From contig CANJWZ010000003.1 of NCBI GenBank assembly GCA_947478725.1, positions 62,001 to 126,000 of the forward strand: 64,000 nucleotides of DNA, in the 5' to 3' direction. The stretch is from Comamonadaceae bacterium (GTDB taxonomy: Bacteria > Pseudomonadota > Gammaproteobacteria > Burkholderiales > Burkholderiaceae_C). Of the stretch, positions 51,269-58,525 are shown one piece after another; the first letter of the stretch is position 1, and each line of letters starts with the position of its first letter. The translations under genes were made by a program, and so were the position numbers. The notes below the pieces were generated by a model. It saw only the letters and a list, made by a program, of their open reading frames with translations, was not told the DNA's origin and did not search any database.

Positions 51269-51286
51269 TACACATAATTATGTGTA
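51269..51286. promoter_or_regulatory. Perfect 18-bp palindrome, toxin-antitoxin operator
   Basis: TACACATAATTATGTGTA is a perfect dyad, 31 bp before the antitoxin ATG. Such dyads upstream of ribbon-helix-helix antitoxins are usually autoregulatory operators. Confidence 0.75.
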
Positions 51287-51316
51287 AACTTGAAGAAACG
51301 CACCAGAAAGCAACAC

Positions 51317-51679
51317 ATGCAAGCTGCTAACGCCAATATCAACTTCACAGGCTCAGTCAATAAAACGCTGCTCAAGCGCGCCAAAGTCATTGCCGCCAAA
51401 AACGACACGTCGATCAACGCGTTGTTCAATGCCGAGCTGCGCTACCTGGTTGAAACTTTTGACGCGGCTGAAAAGTCTGGCAACCAGAACTACAAAAGCT
51501 TGCTTGATTTTTCATTGGGCAACGCTGATGAAGTGACGACGCTGGGAAAGCTAGGCATTGAACAGACGGAAGACCTCTTTTTGCTGATGGCGCAAGCTCG
51601 TTTGCCGATGCCTCGTTTGCCTGATGCGGTGACACAGGGCATGGTGGAAAAACTTGGCGCGCTGCCCAACGTAGCCTGA
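51317..51679 (+). CDS. Ribbon-helix-helix antitoxin (DUF6364-like)
   Basis: 120-residue protein. NINFTGSVNKTLLKRAKVIAAKNDTSINALFNAELRYLVETF is a ribbon-helix-helix layout: a strand, then two helices with the TSINAL turn. The remaining ~70 residues are probably the toxin-binding tail. The start MQAANANINF at 51317 was taken; a TTG at 51290 is possible. Its stop shares one base with the toxin ATG (TGATG), so the two are co-translated. Confidence 0.75.
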   Translation: MQAANANINFTGSVNKTLLKRAKVIAAKNDTSINALFNAELRYLVETFDAAEKSGNQNYKSLLDFSLGNADEVTTLGKLGIEQTEDLFLLMAQARLPMPRLPDAVTQGMVEKLGALPNVA

Positions 51680-52212
51680 TGCCATCAGCAACTGAGGTCG
51701 TCTTACTGCCGGATGCTGGCCCGCTGATCACACTGGCTTATGCCGATGCACTGGATGTTTTGTTCAAGCCCGGTTGGCGCGTGGCGCTGGTAGACATGGT
51801 GCACCATGAAGTCACCCGTCATCAGACACCAACCAGCGACAAGCTGGCCAAATGGGTCAATCGCCATCAATTGACTGTTTTGGCAACGCAAACCTGTGCG
51901 CAGTATCGGCAGGAAATGACGCAACCCGGCGTGTCGCCACAGCGAAAAGCCAACTTGGGCGAACTGGCGGTGCAGGAAACTATCAACCAATTTGCATTGC
52001 AGCAGCCACCGCAGACTGCTGTGTTTTTATTTGAAGACCACCGCATTGCCAAGGCCAGTTTTTTCTTGCCGGAGCCTTGCCAAAAAATCAGCACACGGGC
52101 TTTTTTGATGTTTTTGGAGCAAAAAGGCTGGATTGCGAGCGCCAGCGCTATTGAAAGGCAGGCGATTCAGGCTGGGCGAGCGTTCTCTCAACTGCGGTTT
52201 CCACCTGATTGA
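51679..52212 (+). CDS. PIN-like domain toxin
   Basis: 177-residue putative ribonuclease toxin. The N-terminus LLPDAGPLITLAYADALD has the first PIN Asp (12); further acidic residues are Glu44 (MVHHEVTR), Glu95 or Glu100 (GELAVQE) and Asp120 (LFEDHRIAK), consistent with the PIN active site. It is longer than VapC (about 130) because of a C-terminal extension. Overlap with the antitoxin and the palindrome upstream support a type II pair. RNA target unknown. Confidence 0.7.
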   Translation: MPSATEVVLLPDAGPLITLAYADALDVLFKPGWRVALVDMVHHEVTRHQTPTSDKLAKWVNRHQLTVLATQTCAQYRQEMTQPGVSPQRKANLGELAVQETINQFALQQPPQTAVFLFEDHRIAKASFFLPEPCQKISTRAFLMFLEQKGWIASASAIERQAIQAGRAFSQLRFPPD

Positions 52213-52721
52213 TTACGGGCATTCGCTTTTACGAACCCGCAACCGGCATGGCGTATTCGCCTAAACCCGCAGCGGCCACGACGTGCCTACCTCCGCGAAT
52301 GTCCCCCGCCCCTTTGGGGCTCCTCCTTGATTTGGCAAAACCCCAAGTCCACGCTGCGGCAGACACACCATGCCCGTTGCTAGCCATGGTATTTGCGCCA
52401 GCTTGGAAATTACACGAAGAGCGGTTTGCCTGAGCGTTCTGCGGAGGTCAAGGAGGAGCGCGAAGCGCGGGGGACACGTAGCAGAGCGCTCAGGCACACC
52501 GCTCGCTGCTAAGACAGTTCACCGATCTTCAAGCTGATGACCACATTGGCAGGCGCTATAAATTGACCAAACGTTCTCTCAAATGCGCTTTCCTACCAAT
52601 TAAAACAGCCATGACGCAACTAGACTGCTATACTCGCAGGCTTTGCTAGCAAACCCGCATCTGGCCAGATTCTGATCAAATCACCGGCTTTAAAGATGCA
52701 AACTTTTGGACCTTTTGAACA
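52213..52721. other. 509-bp gap holding a long inverted repeat; upstream region of rpsU
   Basis: No gene. The first half contains a ~177-bp inverted repeat (52300-52476, listed separately). The 74-codon frame at 52209-52433 is a shadow of that repeat. The rpsU promoter should lie between 52560 and 52700, where TATACT at 52628-52633 is a candidate -10. Confidence 0.55.
52300..52476. repeat. Long inverted repeat, each arm with its own hairpin
   Basis: Left arm TGTCCCCCGC-CCCTTTGGG-GCTCCTCCTTGA (52300-52330). Right arm (52448-52476) in reverse complement is TGTCCCCCGC-GCTTCGC-GCTCCTCCTTGA. The arms are identical except for the centre, which forms a small hairpin in each. The arms are 117 bp apart. 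It may be a non-autonomous element pair. Confidence 0.75.
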
Positions 52722-52934
52722 ATGACGACTATTCGCGTAAAAGATAACGAGCCCTTCGACGTAGCCCTGCGCCGCTTCAAGCGGACGATTGAAAAACTCG
52801 CCCTGCTGACCGACTTGCGTGCACGCGAGTTTTATGAAAAGCCAACGGCTGAGCGCAAGCGCAAAAAAGCGGCCGCCGTCAAGCGCAACTACAAACGCAT
52901 CCGCGCCATGCAGTTGCCCAAAAAGCTGTACTAA
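52722..52934 (+). CDS. rpsU: 30S ribosomal protein S21
   Basis: 70-residue S21, involved in translation initiation on the 30S subunit. The sequence [55 protein letters not shown] is family-typical with a basic tail. It is followed by a terminator and yqeY. Confidence 0.97.
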   Translation: MTTIRVKDNEPFDVALRRFKRTIEKLALLTDLRAREFYEKPTAERKRKKAAAVKRNYKRIRAMQLPKKLY

Positions 52935-52958
52935 GCCGTACAGCAACAGCACCGTCAA

Positions 52959-52990
52959 GGCCCGCAAGATTCAAATCTGCGGGCCTTTTT
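52959..52990 (+). terminator. Terminator after rpsU
   Basis: GGCCCGCA-agattcaaatc-TGCGGGCC followed by TTTTT. It partly separates rpsU from yqeY, 28 bp downstream. Confidence 0.88.
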
Positions 52991-53018
52991 CATTCAGGAC
53001 AACCTTCAGGGTAAAAAG

Positions 53019-53465
53019 ATGACGCTCAAAGACCAGATCACCGAAGACATGAAAACCGCCATGCGCGCCAAAGACAGTGAGCGGCTGGGCACCATTCGCC
53101 TGCTGCTGTCGGCCTGCAAGCAAAAAGAAGTCGATGAGCGCGTGGTGCTCGACGATACCCAAGTGATTGCCATCATCGACAAAATGATCAAGCAGCGCAA
53201 AGACAGCATTGAAGCCTTCACCAAAGCAGATCGCCAAGACATGGCCGACAAGGAAGCGCAGGAGATCACCGTGCTGACCGGCTACCTGCCTGCGCGCATG
53301 AGCGCTGACGAGGTGCTGGCGGCGGTCAAAGCCATCGTGGCCGAACTGAACGCCAGCGGCCCCGGCGACATGGGTAAAGTCATGGGTGCGGCCAAGGCCA
53401 AACTGGCCGGCAAGGCAGACATGGGGCAAGTCTCCAGCGCCGTCAAAGCGGCACTGGCCGGCTAA
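53019..53465 (+). CDS. yqeY: GatB/YqeY domain protein
   Basis: 148-residue YqeY-type protein: TLKDQITEDMKTAMRAKDSERLGTIRLLLSACKQKEVDERV, then IDKMIKQRKDSIEAF and ITVLTGYLPARMS. The C-terminal domain resembles that of the tRNA amidotransferase GatB, and AGKADMGQVSSAVKAAL ends it. Function is unproven; the place after rpsU is usual. Confidence 0.92.
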   Translation: MTLKDQITEDMKTAMRAKDSERLGTIRLLLSACKQKEVDERVVLDDTQVIAIIDKMIKQRKDSIEAFTKADRQDMADKEAQEITVLTGYLPARMSADEVLAAVKAIVAELNASGPGDMGKVMGAAKAKLAGKADMGQVSSAVKAALAG

Positions 53466-53543
53466 CCGGCCGACGAGCTGAAAACGAGTGTGAAAATGCC
53501 AGAAAACCGTTAAAAGAGACGTTGAGCCAAATGATATTTATGC

Positions 53544-53568
53544 AAGCAGCTACTTTTTTAATAGCGCC
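53544..53568 (+). repeat. Short palindromic repeat, copy 7 (partial)
   Basis: AAGCAGCTACTTTTTTAATAGCGCC shares the AGCTACT and ATAGC ends of the family but lacks the middle. A partial or decayed copy. Confidence 0.35.
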
Positions 53569-53646
53569 TTCCACATCGAATCTTGGGTTGCCTGGCAACT
53601 GGGCGCAAGCTGAGCTGGACAAGGCCTCTGCATCACGGGCGGGCGC

Positions 53647-54933
53647 ATGATGTCAGCCATTCACCAAGCGGCCCAATTGGCCAACGGCTCGCTGGTCGCC
53701 GCAGACTTTTTGGCTGCCACGCTGGCGCGCATTGAGTCTGAAGATACCGCTTTGGGCGCATTTACAGCGCTGCTGGATTTGCCGACTGCACGGCATCAGC
53801 TCACGCAATTGCAGGCCAGCGGCATGGGCCCGCTGCAAGGGCTGCCGGTTGGCCTGAAAGATATTTTTGACACCGCTGACTTGCCAACCCGCTACGGGTC
53901 GTCGCTGTATTCAGGCGGCAGCCAGGCTGAGCAAACGCCCCGAGTCGATGCCGCCATCGTCGGGGCGATACGCCGGGCGGGCGGGCTGGTGATTGGCAAA
54001 ACCAGCACCACCGAATTTGCATTTTTAAACCCCACCCAAACGCTGAACCCGAACGCACCAGGCCGCACGCCGGGCGGCTCGTCGGCGGGTTCTGCGGCGG
54101 CGGTGGCGGCGGGCCTGGTGCCGTTTGCTGTTGGCACCCAAACCGGTGGCTCGGTGGTTCGGCCTGCATCGTATTGCGGCGTGACGGGTTTTAAGCCCAG
54201 CTTTGGCCTGCTGCCCACGCCGGGTATCAAATGCTTTTCGTGGTCGCTGGACACCGTGGGCCTGTTTGCCGCGAGCGTGCGTGAGGTCGCCTGGTTTGCC
54301 GATGCCCTCAGTGGTTTTGCGCTGCAGCTGGACGACACACCTGAAAAATCGTGGCGTGTTGGCGTGCCGTCTGCCTACCCCTGGGGGCCGGTATCACCGA
54401 GCGCGCAGTTGGCCATCGACACCGGTGTGGCAGCCCTGCGCCGCCAGGGTGCAGACGTGATAGCCATCACCCTGCCCGCCTGGATGAAAGACGTGTTTGA
54501 CGCACAAGACGTGATTCAGAGCTTTGAAGTCTGGCGCAGCATGGCGCACGACATTGACGCGCATCCGCAGGCCTTGTCAACGGTTCTGCGCGACTACCTG
54601 ATGGCGGCGCGCAGCATCAGCGCACCGGCTTACGAGGCAGCACAGCAAACGGCCCATGCAGGCCGCACAGCCTGCGCAGACTGGTTCAGCCAATTCGACG
54701 TGCTGATGACCCCCAGCGCACCCGACGAAGCACCGCTGGGCTACGCCAGCACGGGCACATCCACCTTCAACCGGGCCTGGACACTGCTGGGCCTGCCGTG
54801 CGTGAATGTCGCCGGTGCGGTGGGCGTGACGGGCAACCCAATGGGCCTGCAAATTATTGGCGCACCGCGTGCTGACAAGACATGCCTGGCGGCGGCTGAT
54901 GTTGTGGAACGTGCACTGAAAGCGAAGGCCTGA
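53647..54933 (+). CDS. Amidase (amidase-signature family)
   Basis: 428-residue hydrolase. The Ser-cisSer-Lys triad is visible: Lys in PVGLKDIFDTAD, cis-Ser in PGGSSAGSAAAVAAGLVPFAVG and nucleophile Ser in TQTGGSVVRPASYCGVTGFKP. ANPMGLQIIG-like (GNPMGLQIIGAPRAD) ends it. GatA is unlikely because gatB/C are absent and the protein is short (about 430 against 485). The physiological amide is unknown. A repeat lies about 80 bp upstream. Confidence 0.9.
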   Translation: MMSAIHQAAQLANGSLVAADFLAATLARIESEDTALGAFTALLDLPTARHQLTQLQASGMGPLQGLPVGLKDIFDTADLPTRYGSSLYSGGSQAEQTPRVDAAIVGAIRRAGGLVIGKTSTTEFAFLNPTQTLNPNAPGRTPGGSSAGSAAAVAAGLVPFAVGTQTGGSVVRPASYCGVTGFKPSFGLLPTPGIKCFSWSLDTVGLFAASVREVAWFADALSGFALQLDDTPEKSWRVGVPSAYPWGPVSPSAQLAIDTGVAALRRQGADVIAITLPAWMKDVFDAQDVIQSFEVWRSMAHDIDAHPQALSTVLRDYLMAARSISAPAYEAAQQTAHAGRTACADWFSQFDVLMTPSAPDEAPLGYASTGTSTFNRAWTLLGLPCVNVAGAVGVTGNPMGLQIIGAPRADKTCLAAADVVERALKAKA

Positions 54934-54957
54934 AAACTCAGGCCTTGGTTGACAAAC

Positions 54958-55752
54958 TTACTTGCCCATCAACTGGGTCAGCTTGTCGGCTTCAAACGTG
55001 CATTCCAGCGCGGCCTCAACCGGCACACAGTCTTTGCCAGTGCCGTTTGACGACAGTTTTTCAATCGCCTGCCAGAGCAGCGCAATTTGCTGCTCCTGGG
55101 TGGACGCGCTATCGATCAGCCCCTTCATCGCCAGCGAGACCGGGTCATCTTCCAGTGTGATGCCATAGGCTGAAAACGTGGTCGTGGCGACGTCAGCCGA
55201 AACACCTTTGTCAGCGTCGCCTTTGTCGGTGTCGCTTTTGGCCGGGATGATGCGCGCCGGAATACCGACTGCCGTCGCCCCTGCCGGCACCGGCTTGATG
55301 ACCACCGCGTTGCTGCCAATCTTGGCCCCATCACCCACCAAAAAGCCGCCCAGCACTTTGGCTCCGGCGCTGACCACCACATTTTTACCCAGCGTCGGGT
55401 GACGTTTGGCACCCTTGTAAAGCGAAGTCCCGCCCAGTGTCACGCCTTGGTAAATCGTGCAGCCGTCACCAATCTCGGCGGTCTCGCCGACCACCACGCC
55501 CATCGCATGGTCAAAAAACACACCATTGCCGATTTTTGCGCCGGGGTGAATCTCAATGCCGGTCAGCCAGCGCGCGATGTGCGAGATGAAGCGCCCCAGC
55601 CATTTGAAGCCGTTGTTCCAGCACCAGTGCGCGCTGCGGTGCAGCACCAGCGCGTGCAGGCCGGGGTAGCAGGTCAGCACCTCCCAGGTGGTGCGGGCGG
55701 CCGGGTCGCGGTCCATGATGCAAGCGATGTCTGAGCGTAGGCGTGAAAACAT
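54958..55752 (-). CDS. cysE: Serine O-acetyltransferase
   Basis: 264-residue enzyme that makes O-acetylserine for cysteine synthesis. It starts [39 protein letters not shown]. The left-handed beta-helix shows [40 protein letters not shown] with the catalytic His and the [21 protein letters not shown] coil. The C-terminal ~70 residues after IIPAKSD are extended beyond the usual end. The gene order with trmJ is conserved. Confidence 0.95.
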   Translation of the reverse strand: MFSRLRSDIACIMDRDPAARTTWEVLTCYPGLHALVLHRSAHWCWNNGFKWLGRFISHIARWLTGIEIHPGAKIGNGVFFDHAMGVVVGETAEIGDGCTIYQGVTLGGTSLYKGAKRHPTLGKNVVVSAGAKVLGGFLVGDGAKIGSNAVVIKPVPAGATAVGIPARIIPAKSDTDKGDADKGVSADVATTTFSAYGITLEDDPVSLAMKGLIDSASTQEQQIALLWQAIEKLSSNGTGKDCVPVEAALECTFEADKLTQLMGK

Positions 55753-55767
55753 AGGGCTAGTCTAATG

Positions 55768-56586
55768 TCATGGCGAAGGGCTTGCAGAAGCAGACTTTTT
55801 CAGCAACATCATCTTGGCAATACCGCGCAGGATGTGGATTTCTTCTGGGCTCAGCTGGGCGCGGTTGACCAGCTGGTTCAGCCGAGGCATCAGTTTTTTG
55901 GGGGCGGCGGGGTCCAAGAATTCGATGGCTACCAGCGCTTCTTGCAGATGTTTCAGCATGCCGGCGACTTCTTTGGCGTCGGCCAGGCTGGGCTCTGGGG
56001 TGACCTGATGAACCCTGAACCCGCCCAGTGCCTCACGCCAGTCGTACGCAATCAGCTGCACTGCCGCAGCCAAATTGAGGGAGCCAAAGTTCGGCGCCGT
56101 CGGAATACTCAACGCCACATTGCAGCGGTACACATCTTCGTTTTGCATGCCAAAACGCTCGGAGCCGAACAAAAACGCCACGCCGTCAGGTGGTGCAGCG
56201 ATCAGCGGCGCTTTTGAGCCCTTGTCACCAGTCAAATCGGCCTCTAGCCCAATAGATTCTTGGGCGAGTAGCTCCTGATTCAATAGCATCTTGAAATGCT
56301 CGCGTGGCGCACGCGTGGGCGGGCCGAAGTCGCGCGGCGTCATGGCGGTGGCGCACAGGTGGGTCATGCCGTCCAGGGCATCGTCGAGCGTGTCCACAAT
56401 CCGCGCATTCGTCAAAACATCGAGTGCGCCGCTGGCCCGCTGAATGGTTTCTTCACGCCGCAGCACGTTGGCCCAGCGCGGGGCCACCAGCACCAAGTCG
56501 TCAAAGTCCATGACTTTCATCGCGCGCGCCGCAGCGCCCACATTGCCGGCATGGCTGGTGTTGATCAGGATAAAACGGGTTTTCAA
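55768..56586 (-). CDS. trmJ: tRNA (cytidine/uridine-2'-O)-methyltransferase TrmJ-like
   Basis: About 272-residue SPOUT (SpoU) enzyme that 2'-O-methylates position 32 of tRNA. The start is the TTG at 56586, giving [34 protein letters not shown]; a GTG three codons earlier also fits. SPOUT motifs are [20 protein letters not shown]-like, [21 protein letters not shown] and [27 protein letters not shown]. Repeat copy 8 is read in frame as about 17 residues ([17 protein letters not shown]). It lies 15 bp from cysE. Confidence 0.9.
   Translation of the reverse strand: MKTRFILINTSHAGNVGAAARAMKVMDFDDLVLVAPRWANVLRREETIQRASGALDVLTNARIVDTLDDALDGMTHLCATAMTPRDFGPPTRAPREHFKMLLNQELLAQESIGLEADLTGDKGSKAPLIAAPPDGVAFLFGSERFGMQNEDVYRCNVALSIPTAPNFGSLNLAAAVQLIAYDWREALGGFRVHQVTPEPSLADAKEVAGMLKHLQEALVAIEFLDPAAPKKLMPRLNQLVNRAQLSPEEIHILRGIAKMMLLKKSASASPSP
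56239..56290 (-). repeat. Short palindromic repeat, copy 8 (inside trmJ, best match)
   Basis: On the minus strand: GATGCTATTGAATCAGGAGCTACTCGCCCAAGAATCTATTGGGCTAGAGGCC. The central CGCCCAAG...TTGGGC dyad is clear. It serves as the reference copy for the family and is translated without a stop. Confidence 0.8.
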
Positions 56587-56686
56587 GGCAATCACCGAAA
56601 AGTTGGCGGAAAGGTCACAAGGTAAAATGCCATTGTCGCTGCCCCCGATTGTCGGATTACAGCCTGTCTCGTTCTTTCCCACCTCT

Positions 56687-57676
56687 ATGTCAGCAAATCT
56701 GCACCCCATGCTCAATGTGGCCATCAAGGCTGCGCGCGCCGCTGGCGCCATCATCAACCGCGCTGCGCTTGACGTTGAATCGGTTCGTGTCTCAACCAAG
56801 CAAGTCAACGACTTTGTCACCGACATCGACCAAAAAGCCGAAGCGGTGATCATTGAAACCTTGCTGACCGCCTACCCCACGCACGGCATCTTGGCCGAAG
56901 AATCGGGCAGCGAACACGGTGCGCAGGGCTCTGACTTTGTGTGGATCATCGACCCACTCGACGGCACCACCAACTTCATTCACGGCTTTCCGGTGTACTG
57001 TGTGTCGATTGCGCTGGCCGTCAATGGCAAGGTCGAACAAGCGGTGGTCTATGACCCGACCCGCAACGACATTTTTTGCGCCACCAAAGGGCGCGGCGCT
57101 TACATGAACGACCGCCGAATCCGCGTGTCCAAACGCACCCGCCTGCAAGAGTGCCTGATATCCACCGGCTTTCCGTACCGCCCCGGCGACAAGCTCAAAC
57201 AACACCTGAGCATGCTCGGCGAGATCATCAGCCAGACGGCTGGCGTGCGCCGCCCCGGTGCAGCCGCGCTTGACTTGGCCTATGTGGCTGCTGGTTTTAG
57301 CGACGGCTTTTTTGAAAGCGGCCTGCAGCCCTGGGACGTGGCGGCGGGCTCGCTGCTGGTGACTGAGGCAGGCGGCCTGGTCGGCAACTACACCGGCGAG
57401 TCCGAGTTTTTGCACGAAAAAGAATGCGTCGCCGCCAACCCCCGCATCTACGGCCAAATGGTGACCACCCTGGCCAAGTACAGCAAGTTTGAAGCCGCAC
57501 CCAAGCCGAAGAAAACGTCGGTCGGCCGGGCTGTGGTGGATGCAGAAGCTGCACATCAAGACACCGCAGCAGACCACGCGGTTGAAGATGCCTTCGTTGC
57601 AGCAAAGCCGACCCTGACAGCCAAGCCTCGCCGCATCAAGGCAGCGCAGGCTGCTGCGCCCGACGCGCCGTTTTAA
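56687..57676 (+). CDS. suhB: Inositol monophosphatase family protein (SuhB)
   Basis: 329-residue Mg-dependent phosphatase. The start [20 protein letters not shown] at 56687 was chosen (MLNVAIKA is seven codons later). Metal-site motifs are [28 protein letters not shown] and [18 protein letters not shown]. The SuhB type also acts in ribosomal antitermination, and the gene is divergent from trmJ as expected. The family ends near residue 265; here ~65 extra Ala/Thr/Lys-rich residues follow ([19 protein letters not shown]...), a low-complexity tail. Confidence 0.92.
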   Translation: MSANLHPMLNVAIKAARAAGAIINRAALDVESVRVSTKQVNDFVTDIDQKAEAVIIETLLTAYPTHGILAEESGSEHGAQGSDFVWIIDPLDGTTNFIHGFPVYCVSIALAVNGKVEQAVVYDPTRNDIFCATKGRGAYMNDRRIRVSKRTRLQECLISTGFPYRPGDKLKQHLSMLGEIISQTAGVRRPGAAALDLAYVAAGFSDGFFESGLQPWDVAAGSLLVTEAGGLVGNYTGESEFLHEKECVAANPRIYGQMVTTLAKYSKFEAAPKPKKTSVGRAVVDAEAAHQDTAADHAVEDAFVAAKPTLTAKPRRIKAAQAAAPDAPF

Positions 57677-57691
57677 GCAAGACATTTTCAA

Positions 57692-57708
57692 TACGGACAA
57701 TGGCCGTA
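57692..57708. promoter_or_regulatory. Candidate operator of the DUF1778/GNAT pair
   Basis: TACGG-acaatgg-CCGTA dyad (5-bp arms), about 30 bp before the antitoxin start, with AT-rich flanks. A dyad here fits autoregulation by the antitoxin. Confidence 0.55.
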
Positions 57709-57737
57709 CAATAACAACTCTACTTTTTGGAGCCGCC

Positions 57738-58022
57738 GTGAATACCGCAACACTCAAGCAAGCCCGGATGGAGCTGAAGACGACCGAAGAGATCAAAGAC
57801 ATGATTTCTCAGGCAGCCACCTTGCTGGGATTGGACTCCACCTCGTTTGTATTGGGTTTGGCGGCAGAACGGGCACGTGAAGTGCTCTCCAAGCACGCCG
57901 TTATCAAGCTCAGTCTGGAGGGGCAAAAACGCTTTTCAGAGTTGTCCAAGAAGCCGCCTGCGCCTACAGCAGCCATGAAAAAACTCAAGAATTTGCCTGA
58001 CTTCGCACAGCGATCGTCATGA
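57738..58022 (+). CDS. DUF1778 (TacA-type) antitoxin
   Basis: 94-residue protein from a GTG start (TTGGAG upstream). The first ~60 residues form a ribbon-helix-helix region (ELKTTEEIKDMISQAATLLGLDSTSFVLGLAAERAREVLSKH), followed by a toxin-binding tail. Its ATGA overlap with the GNAT gene is typical of TacAT modules. Confidence 0.85.
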   Translation: MNTATLKQARMELKTTEEIKDMISQAATLLGLDSTSFVLGLAAERAREVLSKHAVIKLSLEGQKRFSELSKKPPAPTAAMKKLKNLPDFAQRSS

Positions 58023-58525
58023 GTTTTGAGCTGGGCGTTTATGACCCAGATGCGACCTACTTCGAGCAAAAGAAATTTGACTGCGAACATGCCGTCATCA
58101 ACAAGTTCGTCAGTGCCAGCCTGAAGCAGCAGGTCAAAAAAAACACCAGCGTTGCGTACGTTCTGACCGACCCGGCGGCCAATGACCGATTCATCGGCTT
58201 TTTTACGCTCGTCATGTCTTGCATTGACAACACCGCACTCGCGCCATTCGCATCATCCTTACCCAGGCAGGTGCCCTGCGTCCGGCTGGTCATGTTGGGC
58301 GTGGACAAAGCTTACAAAGGCAAAAACTTGGGGCTCAGACTGCTCAAGCATGCGTTGGTAAAGACCAAAGAATCTGCACGCACTTTAGGTTGTAGAGGTC
58401 TGTATCTGGATGCCGATCCAGGCGCTGTTGCTTTTTATACAAAATATGGTTTTATCGCACTAGAAAAGCCGGTACAAGCCGCTGACTCAACACCGATGTT
58501 TCTTTTTCTGGAATCATTCTTTTGA
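58019..58525 (+). CDS. GNAT-type toxin (TacT-like)
   Basis: 168-residue N-acetyltransferase. Acetyl-CoA motif A is [26 protein letters not shown] (98-108), and the catalytic Tyr is in [12 protein letters not shown]. TacT-type toxins acetylate the amino group of charged tRNA and stop translation. The [13 protein letters not shown] opening also fits. Its stop overlaps the TTG of mutS by 4 bp. Confidence 0.87.
   Translation: MSFELGVYDPDATYFEQKKFDCEHAVINKFVSASLKQQVKKNTSVAYVLTDPAANDRFIGFFTLVMSCIDNTALAPFASSLPRQVPCVRLVMLGVDKAYKGKNLGLRLLKHALVKTKESARTLGCRGLYLDADPGAVAFYTKYGFIALEKPVQAADSTPMFLFLESFF

Noticed and set aside
51019-51429. 136-residue minus-strand ORF over the toxin-antitoxin promoter
   Set aside because: No family match and it overlaps the antitoxin gene and its operator on the opposite strand.
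52209-52433. 74-residue plus-strand ORF
   Set aside because: It is the translation of one arm of the long inverted repeat and has no coding character.
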